A program made the translations under genes and the position numbers. A stretch of DNA of 64,000 bases from Procambarus clarkii (Eukaryota > Arthropoda > Malacostraca > Decapoda > Cambaridae), in the NCBI RefSeq assembly GCF_040958095.1, contig NC_091172.1:22379856-22443855 (forward strand), given 5' to 3'. The notes under the pieces were generated by a model that did not search any database, was not told the DNA's origin, and saw only the letters and a program-made list of their open reading frames with translations. Positions 1-10,371 of the stretch are shown here, one piece after another; the first letter of the stretch is position 1; each line of letters begins with the position of its first letter.

Positions 1-360
1 CCTCTGTCTTAATCCTCATAATTTTGGCGTCATCAGCAAATATTGAGAGGAATGGGTCTATACCCTCTGGGAGATCATTTACCTATATCAGAAACAGGAT
101 AGGTCCGAGTACAGAGCCCTGTAGGACTCCACTGGTGACTTCACACCAATCCGAGGTCTCACCCCTCACTAACTCTCTGCTTCCTATTGCGTAGGTATTC
201 CCTTATCCACTGGAGCGTCCTACCAGTTACGCCTGCCTGTTTCTCCAGCTTATGAATCAGCCTTTTATGGGGTACTGTGTCAAAGGCTTTCTGACAGTCC
301 AAAAAAATGCAGTCCGCCCATCCTTCTCTTTCTTGCTTAATCTTTGTCACCTGATCGTAG
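1..360 (-). pseudogene. LINE reverse transcriptase fragment
   Basis: This is a piece of a non-LTR retrotransposon RT read on the minus strand. The first part (159-350) contains the RT motif around CQKAFDTVPHKRL. After a frameshift near 158 the protein continues in another frame with a PEGIDPFLSIFADDAK segment that holds the FADD catalytic motif. The fragment runs off the window edge at position 1. At about 360-376 it meets the TTAC-type 3' tail of a different RNase H-bearing LINE. It is a dead fragment, because the frame is broken and neither the endonuclease nor a 3' end is present. The RT identity is secure from the motifs. The clade is not, and a CR1- or Rex-like element is only a guess. 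Confidence 0.75.
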
Positions 361-375
361 AATTCTATTAAGCCT

Positions 376-1205
376 GTAAGGTAAGGTAATTATCAAAAGA
401 AGGCAACAAACCGGGAAGGCTATGTAGCATCATCAAAGCGCGAAATAATCAGAGGGCGCTAAATATCACCAAGAATGCCAATACGAGAACAAAAACGCAT
501 AAGGCAAACGATATCAAAAGTATCCGATTCACCTAGAATTCTATCGAGGAACAAGTGACCGCGAGGGACGGTCGGAAAGCAAGACACACGCTCGTCCTGG
601 AAGTCAGGACATTCATCAAGGATATGCACAACCGTAAGAGGGACAATGCAACTCGGACAATAAGGAGCAGGGCGGTGCTCCATTAAGTGACCGTGGGTTA
701 AGCGAGTATGGCCAACCTGCAGCCGTGCCAAATCAGTTTCCCACTGCCGGTTACGGTGGTAGGAGGAAGGCCACGGGGACACACTACGTTTGAGAGTATG
801 CAGCTTGTTACTAACCACAGAGGACCAACAACCCTGCCAACGGGCAAAAATGGAGGAATGAATAACAGGATAAAAGTCGGAATAAGGAATACCTTTACGG
901 GAGATGGGACAAGAACAGATAGTTTCCTTAGCGGCAGCATCCGCACGCTCATTGAAAGAAACACCAATATGGCTGGGAACCCAGCAAAACTCTACTGATT
1001 TAAATTTACTAGAAATAAGAAACAGCCAATGTTGAATCTCGATGACCACCGGATGGACAGGATTAGAGGACCCTAGAGCCATGAGGGCACTACGAGAGTC
1101 AACTACAACCACAATGAAGGAATGAGAATGAGAAAGCAAGAGACGAAGAGCATAGAGAATAGCATAAAGTTCCGCCGTAAAGACGCTAGCCTCCGGAGGG
1201 AGGCG
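376..1205 (-). pseudogene. RNase H-bearing LINE (LINE-C), 3' part
   Basis: The minus strand encodes an RNase H domain (FTAELYAILYALRLL, then VVDSRSALMAL, then VPSHIGVSFNERADAAAKE). A C-terminal Cys/His segment follows (HGHLMEHRPAPYCPSC, then VVHILDECPDF). The frame runs from about 1205 down to 459. The 3' untranslated end reaches about 376 and closes with a TTAC-type tail next to TAATTATCAAAAGA. A longer relative lies at 51636-53820. The upstream RT part is missing, because the sequence switches at 1205/1206 from LINE to the palindrome arm, inside a piggyBac remnant. Identity as an RNase H-carrying LINE of the I/jockey group is supported by the motifs. It is clearly non-functional. Confidence 0.8.
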
Positions 1206-2959
1206 ACTGAGAGTATAACACATTTTCTTAGCTGGCAGTCACCAACTTCAAAATTATTGTCAAACACTGGCATTTCCCTTCTTCTTGGCTTTACTGTGCC
1301 ACACTCCAGTTCTATTTTCAATCAAGAACTGTCACGTTTCACCCCCTTCCTTTCTTACATGGTTAGGGTTATTCCCGCGGGTCTTCGTCCCCTACACCTG
1401 GGTGCTACTGCTCGCCCTGGGGCCCCCCCAGTCTACCAAGGGCTGGCCTTGAATTGCACCCTTAGCAAGTGGGGAAATCCAAACTCGCCTGTCTCAGTTG
1501 AATTTGCCCGGCGTGATACTGGGAAACTCTCTCAATCAAACCAAGGTCGCCAGCTGGGTGCTTGCTCTCGTGTCCCAGCAACACTCCTCAAACTTTCAGT
1601 GGTCTTGTTTGTTATTGGCATTCCACTTACTTTGGCTGTGGGGATGTGGACAAGGTGCGCTGTGACGTCATTAGGGCCTGGTTGCCCGTGGGTGAATCGC
1701 CCAGACACGGTCGCGCGGGCCATTCAAGCACTGGGTGTTGCCACAAATATATTTTCAATTATTTGTTTTATGTATTTCCAATGCGGTTTTATTTTTTTTT
1801 TTATCGTATATGATGCATATTTGTGTCCTTTACAATATGTATACAGTAGAACGTTCGTAATGTTCCCTGGAACTGTGATACATGTGTCAGTAATGTGTCC
1901 ACAATAAATGTTTATTGTTGCAATATTACCTGTTAAAAATTCACTAAAATTACAATATGTACAGTTTCACACACTACTTACACAGTAACACACTGTATTA
2001 CACACTCAGTACTTCGAAAGTGAGTAATAATCAACAAAGTAGCCAATGGTACACAGCGCGACTTCGCTCTCAGTGCACCAGGTACAGATAAATTTTCACT
2101 TCCTGTTTCTTCATTCTGTGTGCTTGCAAATAACGCACTCACGTACACCCTTGGCTTTAGTACTTGTAGGTTGTATGTAGCCAAGCTTGTAAAACATAAG
2201 GTAGTATTGAAAAGATTACAGGAAAAGATCAATTTAAGGTAGTCTTGAAAAGATTGCTTTGTATGGTCCCACACAGGAAGAGATTCAGCTTACCTCAAGA
2301 GTGTCCGTCAGTCAGAAAGAGATTCAGCTAGCTTCAAAGAGTGTCTGTCAGTTAGGAAGAGATTCAGGTATTCTTGAAAATATCTATGGAAAACATCACC
2401 ATAGAAGCCGCTAACACTGTTCATCTGTGCTATTTGTATCGGATGCATCATCACCACTGAACGCAGAAAACGATTCATCTATGTATCATCTAAATAAATT
2501 GGAGATAGCATAGGATTGCAAGGGTGACTCTCAGAACTACAACTGGATACGCTCGCTATATCTTCCTCATAGGTGCTGTATCACTTGCATCCGATCTTTG
2601 TGTTAGGTCCGTATTGCGCCTAACTTCACCAATATTATGACCCTTATGTTCTTCAAACAGTAAGGTTTGAATTTCACCGACAGAGCGTTATCTTTCAACA
2701 CCGCGTTGGACAGGTGTTTGGGAGCCAGAGGCGCGTGCGCCACCCATGGTTGCTCATTCAGTACTAACCCAGCCAGCAGCCCTAGGGAATTCTGGGATTT
2801 TTTTCCAAGATGGCTGCCTTTCACTGGAGGTCCTAAGAGTTCATTTCGTACACAACCAACCTCGTCCACATTTAGAATTGGTACCGAAAAATCAAAGAGT
2901 TTTCTCGGTTGGCACAGTTTCCTGCTGACCGAAAATACTCGGTTGGCGCAGTTAAGTGG
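1206..2959 (-). pseudogene. piggyBac element, truncated copy (left arm)
   Basis: This is the mirror of the piggyBac-like sequence in the right arm. The minus strand at about 1321-1206 encodes the transposase segment LECGTVKPRRREMPVF, then stops abruptly at the palindrome breakpoint where LINE-C begins. The other end is marked by a TTAA at 2960-2963 followed (on the minus strand) by CCACTTAACTGCGCC. Between the two, 1330-2950 carries no usable frame. It is inactive. Confidence 0.6.
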
Positions 2960-3239
2960 TTAATTTATTTATCTCTCACTTGTTCATCTAGTTATTTCTA
3001 GGCTTAAATCTTACTCGAGAGGACATTGATTCAAAAAGGACTGAACAAAAGTCAAGCTTGTTAATCTACATATAGATATTTAATCAAATTATTTCAATTT
3101 ATTTCAATTCCCAGCAATTGAATGTTAAGTCTTACTATTTAACAATTTGGGCATCCTATTATTTTAACACAATATTGACCTAATTAAAAAGGGGTGGAGG
3201 ATCACCCACTCCATACATGGCTAAATGGTTCAGACTCCA

Positions 3240-6037
3240 CTAGCTCATCACCACCTTGAGGCTACCTTGAGGTGCTTCCGGGGCTTAGTGTCCCCGCGGC
3301 CCGGTCGTCGACCAGGCCTCCTGGTTGCTGGACTGATCAACCAGGCTGTTAGACGCGGCTGCTCGCAGCCTGACGTATGAGTCACAGCCTGGTTGATCAG
3401 GTATCCTTTGGAGGTGCTTATCCAGTTCTCTCTTGAACACTGTGAGGGGTTTGCCAGTTATGCCCCTTATGTGTAGTGGAAGCGTGTTGAACAGTCTCGG
3501 GCCTCTGATGTTGATAGAGTTCTCTCTCAGAGTACCTGTTGCACCTCTGCTTTTCAACGGGGGTATTCTGCACATCCTGCCATGTCTTCTGGTCTCATGT
3601 GGTGTTATTTCTGTGTGCAGGTTTGGGACCAGCCCCTCAATTTTTTTCCACGTGTAAATTATTATGTATCTCTCCCGCCTGCGCTCAAGGGGGTACAGAT
3701 TTAGGCTCTTTAGTCGGTCCCAGTAATTTAGATGTTTTACTGAGTGGATTCTAGCAGTAAAGGATCTCTGCACGCTCTCTAGGTCAGCAATTTCTCCAGC
3801 TTTGAAAGGGGCTGTCATTGTGCAGCAGTACTCCACTCTAGAGAGCACAAGCGTTTTGAAAAGTATCATCATCGGTATAGCATCTCTAGTGTGAAAAGTT
3901 CTTGTTATCCAACCTGTCATTTTTCTTGCAGTTGTGACGGCTACTTTATTGTGTTCTTTAAAGGTAAGGTCTTCCGACATGAGTACACCCAGGTCCTTAA
4001 CATTGCCTTTTCGTTCTATGTTATGATTTGCCTGAGTTTTGTACGTGGTTTCTGTTTTTATATTTTCAATTTTTCCGTAGCGCATGAGCTGAAACTTATC
4101 CTCGTTGAACACCATGTTATTTTCTGTAGCCCATAGAAAGACCTGATCTACATCTGATTGGAGGTTTGCCGTGTCCTCTATGTTGCCAACTCTCATGAAA
4201 ATCCTAGTGTCATCTGCAAAGGATGATACAGTGCTATAGGTTGTGTTCTGGTCTATGTCCGATATGAGGATGAGAAAAAGTACTGGAGCAAGCACAGTAC
4301 CCTGGGGGACTGAGCTCTTCACGGTTGATGGGCTGGATTTTATTTTGTTGACTATTACACATTGGGTTCTGTCAGTCAGGAAATTGTGGATCCATCTGCC
4401 TATTTTCCCGGTAATTCCTTTTGAACGCATTTTATGTGCAATAACACCATGGTCACATTTATCAAAAGCTTTTGCGAAATCTGTGTAAATTACATTAGCG
4501 TTTTGTCTGTCTTCCATAGCATCTAATGCCATATCATAGTGGTCCAGCAACTGCGACAGGCAAGAGCGCCCTGTTCTGAAACCATGTTGTCCGGGGTTAT
4601 GGAGATGCTGTGATTCCATGTATTTTGTGATCTTACTTCTTAGCACTCTCTCAAAAATTTTTATGATGTGCGATGTTAGTGCTATCGGTCTGTAATTTTT
4701 TGCCTCTGCCTTATTTCCTCCTTTATGGAGTGGTGCTATCTCTGCTGTTTTTAGTATGTCAGGGATAACGCCAGTATCTAGGCTTTGTCTCCACAGAATG
4801 TGAAGGGCCTGCGATAGTGGTTTTTTACAGTTCTTGATGAATATGGAGTTCCAAGAATCTGGGCCTGGTGCAGAGTGCATAGGCATACTGTTTATGGCTT
4901 CTTCAAAATCTAGTGGGGATAGGGCGACGTCTGATATATGATTTGATGTTGGTATCATATCCATGAAAAATTCATTTGGGTTATCAATCTTTAGTGCATT
5001 TAATGGCTCACTGAAAACGGAGTCGTACTGCTTCCTCAGTAACATGCTCATTTCTTTGTTGTCATCTGTGAAAGTTCCATCTCCCTTTCGCAGGGGCCCG
5101 ATACTAGATGTGGTTTTTGATCTTGATTTTGCATAGGAGAAAAAATATTTCGGATTTCTCTCTATTTCACTGATGGCCTTTTGCTCTCTTTGCCTCTCCT
5201 GGGTTTTGTATGATCTTGAGGTTATCTCGATGATTTCGGGGTTTTTAGTGTCCCCGCGGCCCGGTCCTCGACCAGGCCTCCACCCCCAGGAAGCAGCCCG
5301 TGACAGCTGACTAACTCCCAGGTACCTATTTACTGCTAGGTAACAGGGGCATTCAGGGTGAAAGAAACTTTGCCCATTTGTTTCTGCCTCGTGCGGGAAT
5401 CGAACCCGCGCCACAGAATTACGAGTCCTGCGCGCTATCCACCAGGCTACGAGGCCCCTCAAAGAGATGCAGATTGATGATTCATGATTCATGTATCTTG
5501 AGTTCAATTGTTTCTATTTCTCTACCTAACCTTCTTCGCCGTTCTTGAGATAGGGTGCGACTCTCAAGTTGTTCCGCGATTCGTTTTCTTCGCCTATATA
5601 GGGAACGACGTTCCCGTTCCAATCTGCATCTTTCTCTTTTTTCTTAGAGGTATGCGGTTTGAACATATTTCTAGTACTACTGAGCTTATTTTTTCCAGGC
5701 ACTGGTTCAGATTTGCATTTCCTAGCTGTTCTACCCAGTTTATTTCTGTGAAGTCCTGGTTTATTTGCTCCCAGTTTATCCGTTTATTATTGAAGTTGAA
5801 TTTGCTGAAATCTCCTCCACCGGGAATCAGGACTGGTTTTGAAGGTCCATTCCCCATGGTTGTCAGAACTTCAATTAAGTTGTGATCTGAGTAACAGGTA
5901 TTTGTAATCATTATGTTCCCGATCAACTCATCATTATTAGTGAAAATGAGGTCCAGCGTGTTCTCCTTCCTAGTTGGTTCTACTATTTGCTGGTTTAAGG
6001 CAAACCTATCGCACATCCGTAGCAGGTCATTTTGCAT
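3240..6037 (-). pseudogene. LINE-A (CR1-like) with internal SINE, left-arm copy
   Basis: This is a non-LTR retrotransposon on the minus strand. The upstream frame 6037-5594 encodes the C-terminal part of an apurinic-type endonuclease (IVEPTRKENTLDLIFTNN, then CYSDHNLIEVL). The frame 5507-3285 (740 codons) encodes an RT with PGPDSWN, YRPIALTSHIIKIFERVL, GQHGFRTGRS, TDFAKAFDKCDH, SSVPQGTVLAPVLF and SFADDTRIF, followed by the thumb and C-terminal region. Codons 18-98 are not LINE but a tRNA-derived SINE read through in frame. The 5' end is truncated at 6037. The 3' end carries the GCCCCGGAAGCACCTCAAGG tail. Copies lie at 12257-15045 (mirror), 24851-25577 and 45880-46025. Confidence 0.9.
5212..5455 (-). 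mobile_element. tRNA-Thr-derived SINE inside LINE-A (left arm)
   Basis: On the minus strand, 5455-5385 folds as a tRNA. GCCTCGT pairs with ACGAGGC, and the head has an A box, a GGTTCGATTCC B box and an anticodon loop CTCGTAA whose central CGT would read Thr codons. A SINE body follows. It ends with GGCCTGGTCGAGGACCGG and a short CCCCGAAATCATC tail that matches the 3' end of the LINE it sits in. It is the mirror copy of 12837-13079. Confidence 0.85.
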
Positions 6038-7925
6038 GTACCACTAAGACACTTCTGGTTTAAGACGATGCATAACTAAACTCTCACCTTCTCAACTTGG
6101 ACGGATGCACCCTGATGGTGATTGGCACCCACCAGGGTGAAAATCGGGGGAAAGTTGGCTGGTCACCTTCCCTCTATGCAAGCTGGTCTCTAACTGAATC
6201 TACCAGACACCCCCAACGTGGGGAAGCTGGGTATTCCTCATGCCCTAATAAGGACTGAGACAGGCCAAGCTAGCTTTTAAAGGACCCAGGCTGGTCCTGC
6301 AGTACACAAGGCTCTCCTTGTTAAGTACTGCCATGTCAGCGGATTGAAGCTAGTCAACACCTCACTCGTACCATCTCGCTCCTCACCACACGCACGCACA
6401 TACACACCCACCCACAATTACAACTCACAATTATACATGAAAGAGTGCAAAATACTTGCCCTGTTACACATCCCCCCTATCTCCCTCAAAATGAAACTTT
6501 TTGTAGTGGGATCCAATCAAGATTGAATCACATTGGAAAACTTCATTTAGTGGAGACATAAAATAAAAATAATAAACATTTCAACAAGATGCATAAAAAA
6601 ATATAAGAAAATACATCCTATCTAAAGAAAATTAAAATAGTGTGACAAATCCCTATCTAAAATATTTCAGTTCAATTTTCAAGTTTTTTTTTTAAACAAA
6701 TATTTTTCAATATTTTTTAGTAGACTAAAATGTCTTTTAAAGGTCTCTGAAGATGTAGCACCAGGAAACATGATTTGCAGGCAGGAATGAGGGTCGTAGC
6801 AATGCTTCCCGATTCATCCGCTTCCGGATGCTGCTCCTTCAGGCGCCACCACAACGCTGTTAACTGGGGTCAGCCAAGAGCCTATTAGGTGCACTATACC
6901 GCTTACTCGGCAGCCCCCGTCACGTCAGGGTCAGCCCACGCCAAGCCTCTACTGGCCAGCGTTTTTGGGGTCCTGGTGCGACCACTGGGGCAGTAATATT
7001 TGCTCCCAAACTAAAAACCCACGCTGCTCTTCCAGTGACGTCCTTCTGCCCACATCCCTCGACGGAGTCTTTGGTCTGTACTGCCACACTGTCTCACACA
7101 CGGCCACAAGATGATGTGTCTGCCGACAAGTGGCAGCCAATGAAGGCAACCGAGCTGGTCTTAACACAGAGTCCTTGTGTGTAGTGCTCCCAACACCAAG
7201 CATCAGACTAAGTGCCAATTGTGAGCATCTTCTTGGGCCCCGCTAGTGACCAATGACCATCACTAGGTGTTGTTTCCATTCACCCACTCCTGCACCTGCG
7301 ATTTCTCCTTCGTTTGGACAGGTGTAGCTTGGCTTGCAGTCCTGGCTCCTGCTTTCTGTTCCTTTGGGGCCGTTTTCTTTGTTTTCGTGTGGTATACGTC
7401 CTGTGTAGTTCTCATGTATATCTCGGTGATGCATGCGTCCTTCTCTGCTGGAGCTACTTGCATTGCTCCTGTGGGTTGCTTGGTTGCTTGGGCCTCTTGC
7501 ATTTGCCTGGCGGCTATTCCTTCTGGTTCTTGGCCATCCTTGGTTGGGGTGCTTCTTTGCTTGGTGTCTGTCCCGCGGGTTTTCCCGCAGCTCCGCTTTT
7601 TTTTCCGGTTCGGTCCAGCCTGTACCCGGCTGGTTCGTTCTTCCCGTCGATTCTGTGTGTCTTGGGGTTTTTGTCTCGGGTTCTCGTCACTTGTGTGGGC
7701 GCTGGTGGACTCGTTGTTGGTCTCCCATCTACGTGCTTTATTTTGGCGGCAGTGTGTAGTTCCTGGCGGCCCTTCCGTTTTTTCTTATCACTGCGTAGGT
7801 GTCCTACAGTCTCTGATATGGTTGTCTTGTCCTTTTCCTTCAGGGTTCTTCTGGGACTGTCAATTGGTGCCGCATGCTGTCGCCTCGTTTCTGGCGGCGC
7901 GGGCGGGGCCGCTCCCGCTTGCGTT
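6038..7925. other. unclassified DNA, including a possible solo LTR and a GC-rich repeat (left arm)
   Basis: No supported gene. 6037-6468 starts and ends like an LTR on the minus strand (TGTAAC to TACA) and lies exactly where LINE-A is truncated, but no clean target duplication is visible. 6500-6740 is AT-rich. 7260-7925 is a GC/T-rich stretch with long open frames (for example 7267-8196) of low-complexity Phe, Leu, Cys and Val. It resembles the unclassified repeat at 57.8-58.7 kb and is not considered coding. Confidence 0.5.
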
Positions 7926-8968
7926 TGGCACCTTGATTAACGAGCGGCTCTGTCTACGAACATTTCGAGTAACGAGCGAGCCACTCGCAGCAAATTTGTC
8001 TCCATTGACGAGCTTCACCTCTATTAAAGAGCAAAACCACATGGTGCTTCCTAGCGTCTCGTGGATTCTCGCAAATTTTCCGATGCCAGTGTTGTTGTTG
8101 TATCGTGCACGACAAGCATCCCCCTGCATATATTTGTGCTTTTCATTGTTTTTTTGTGGTTTTGTGACTACAATTTGTAATGCACGATGTCGCTAAAGAA
8201 GCTGCTTGCTAAAGATAGTGATGTCAAGATGAAGACAGACACAATTACTGTGGATTTGAAGAAGGAAATTATAGCAAAGCATGAGCATGGTGTCTGTGTG
8301 ACTGATCTCACTAGGGAGTATGGCAGGGCCTCATCAATAATTTGCACCATTAGTAAGGGGATGAGAAGGTAAGGGAGGATGCTGCCTCTTCCAGTGAGAT
8401 CAGGGAATTGTTGGGAATGTTTGAAAAGGTGACTGCATTCTTGGAAAAGCTGCCCTGATAAAGCAGTAACAACCCGGTGTGTGAACATGTTTAATGACAA
8501 TTTGCTGTCTCGTTTTAGGGACATCCTAAAACAAAGACAAACGCAATTGTCAATAGATACGTTCTTTGCAAAAGTAGAGAAAAGAAGAGCCAGTGATAGT
8601 TAACCATAACCCGGTCCCAGTGGGGTGAAATTCCCAAGAAGAGAGAGCCCGCCTGATTCAGAGGTGGATTCTCCTTCCACACCATAACCCCTCTCCTCCT
8701 TCCTACCTCCCCATCGTCTCCCTCAAGCTAGCAATGACTCTTCATAAGGTAAAGTACACATGGAAAACAGTACAACAAAACATTTATAATTACATGTGCA
8801 GTATTATATTTACATTATAAAATGTCATACAAGTAGGGATGTTTTTGGGAGTGGAACGGATTAAATTTATTTCCTTTATTTTAAATGGAGAAATTCGTTT
8901 AAGACGAGTTTTCCACATAACGAGCTCAGTGCCAGAACGGATTAAACTCGTTAATCGAGATGCCACTG
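7926..8968 (+). mobile_element. Tigger-like deletion derivative (left arm)
   Basis: This is a pogo/Tigger-type DNA transposon remnant. One end is TGGCACCTTGATTAACGAG at 7926, a few bases short of a full terminus. The other end is CTCGTTAATCGAGATGCCA(CTG) at 8968 followed by TA. The frame 8187-8372 encodes a CENP-B-type N-terminal helix-turn-helix (VDLKKEIIAKHEHGVCVTDL, then TREYGRASS). About 8380-8605 encodes in other frames the family's C-terminal tail (NDNLLSRFRDILKQRQTQ). The central DDE catalytic core is absent, so this is an internally deleted, non-autonomous copy. The mirror is 9328-10371. Confidence 0.8.
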
Positions 8969-9058
8969 TATATCCTTCTGCTCCATTCCACTTACTGTCT
9001 GGTTTGTTTTTTCTACTCTAGCCTGCTTATGTGCTTATGGTGTTGGCCTGGTCATTGG

Positions 9059-9237
9059 GGGGGGGGGGGGGGACCAAGGACCCAAGGACCCCTCCGGAAA
9101 CAACAAACCCAAGCGTCACTCGAAAAAAAGGTGACCACAGCAAACGAACAACCAACCAACAGGACCAAACCAGCAGAACACACACCAGAACCAAAGGGGC
9201 CACGACAACTGAGGAGAACCCCCCCCCCCCCCCCGGA
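9059..9237. repeat. palindrome loop with G16/C16 runs
   Basis: This is the non-palindromic centre of the giant inverted repeat. It starts within a run of 16 G (9057-9072) and ends with a run of 16 C (9219-9234), so even the loop edges are nearly self-complementary. Between the runs lie about 146 bases rich in A and C that resemble part of the unclassified repeat at 58190-58330 (shared GGGACCCCTC and GGGGCCAC blocks). No gene is seen. Open frames crossing it are low-complexity translations. Confidence 0.8.
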
Positions 9238-9327
9238 CCAATGACCAGGCCAACACCATAAGCACATAAGCAGGCTAGAGTAGAAAAAACAAACCAGACA
9301 GTAAGTGGAATGGAGCAGAAGGATATA

Positions 9328-10371
9328 CAGTGGCACCTCGATTAACGAGTTTAATCCGTTCTGGCACTGAGCTCGTTATGTGGAAAACTCGTCTTAAACG
9401 AATTTCTCCATTTAAAATAAAGGAAATAAATTTAATCCGTTCCACTCCCAAAAACATCCCTACTTGTATGACATTTTATAATGTAAATATAATACTGCAC
9501 ATGTAATTATAAATGTTTTGTTGTACTGTTTTCCATGTGTACTTTACCTTATGAAGAGTCATTGCTAGCTTGAGAGAGACGATGGGGAGGTAGGAAGGAG
9601 GAGAGGGGTTATGGTGTGGAAGGAGAATCCACCTCTGAATCAGGCGGGCTCTCTCTTCTTGGGAATTTCACCCCACTGGGACCGGGTTATGGTTAACTAT
9701 CACTGGCTCTTCTTTTCTCTACTTTTGCAAAGAACGTATCTATTGACAATTGCGTTTGTCTTTGTTTTAGGATGTCCCTAAAACGAGACAGCAAATTGTC
9801 ATTAAACATGTTCACACACCGGGTTGTTACTGCTTTATCAGGGCAGCTTTTCCAAGAATGCAGTCACCTTTTCAAACATTCCCAACAATTCCCTGATCTC
9901 ACTGGAAGAGGCAGCATCCTCCCTTACCTTCTCATCCCCTTACTAATGGTGCAAATTGTTGATGAGGCCCTGCCATACTCCCTAGTGAGATCAGTCACAC
10001 AGACACCATGCTCATGCTTTGCTATAATTTCCTTCTTCAAATCCACAGTAATTGTGTCTGTCTTCATCTTGACATCACTATCTTTAGCAAGCAGCTTCTT
10101 TAGCGACATCGTGCATTACAAATTGTAGTCACAAAACCACAAAAAAACAAAGAAAAGCACAAATATATGCAGGGGGATGCTTGTCGTGCACGATACAACA
10201 ACAACACTGGCATCGGAAAATTTGCGAGAATCCACGAGACACTAGGAAGCACCATGTGGTTTTGCTCTTTAATAGAGGTGAAGCTCGTCAATGGAGACAA
10301 ATTTGCTGCGAGTGGCTCGCTCGTTACTCGAAATGTTCGTAGACAGAGCCGCTCGTTAATCAAGGTGCCAA
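9328..10371 (-). mobile_element. Tigger-like deletion derivative (right arm)
   Basis: This is the mirror of 7926-8968. The terminus CAGTGGCACCTCGATTAACG begins at 9328 directly after a TA dinucleotide, the usual Tigger target duplication. The frame 10109-9924 encodes the N-terminal helix-turn-helix and differs from the left copy by one residue (T for I). The C-terminal tail lies between 9923 and 9690. The distal terminus near 10371 ends in GGTGCCA and then departs from the consensus, so the second TA is lost. No catalytic core is present. Confidence 0.8.

Larger units (their letters stand above)
1206..9058. repeat. left arm of giant palindrome
   Basis: Reading 1206-9058 on the minus strand reproduces 9238-17125 on the plus strand almost base for base. 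The arm is 7,853 bases and its mirror 7,888. The difference is mostly one extra 38-base unit in the right arm. Contents, outward to inward: truncated piggyBac sequence (1206-2959), unclassified DNA, LINE-A with an internal SINE (about 3240-6037), unclassified DNA (6038-7925) and a Tigger derivative (7926-8968). The arms differ by scattered substitutions and small indels, including a 2-base deletion in the right arm near 12546. A perfectly symmetric sequencing artefact is therefore less likely, although an uncorrected hairpin read is not excluded. Confidence 0.95.

Noticed and set aside
1122-1907. 261-codon plus-strand frame
   Set aside because: Spans the palindrome breakpoint and is antisense to RNase H and piggyBac sequence, so it cannot be one gene.
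7267-8196. 309-codon frame rich in Phe, Leu, Cys and Val
   Set aside because: Lies in GC/T-rich repeat, has overlapping open frames on the same strand, and covers the Tigger terminus. No protein family is recognised.
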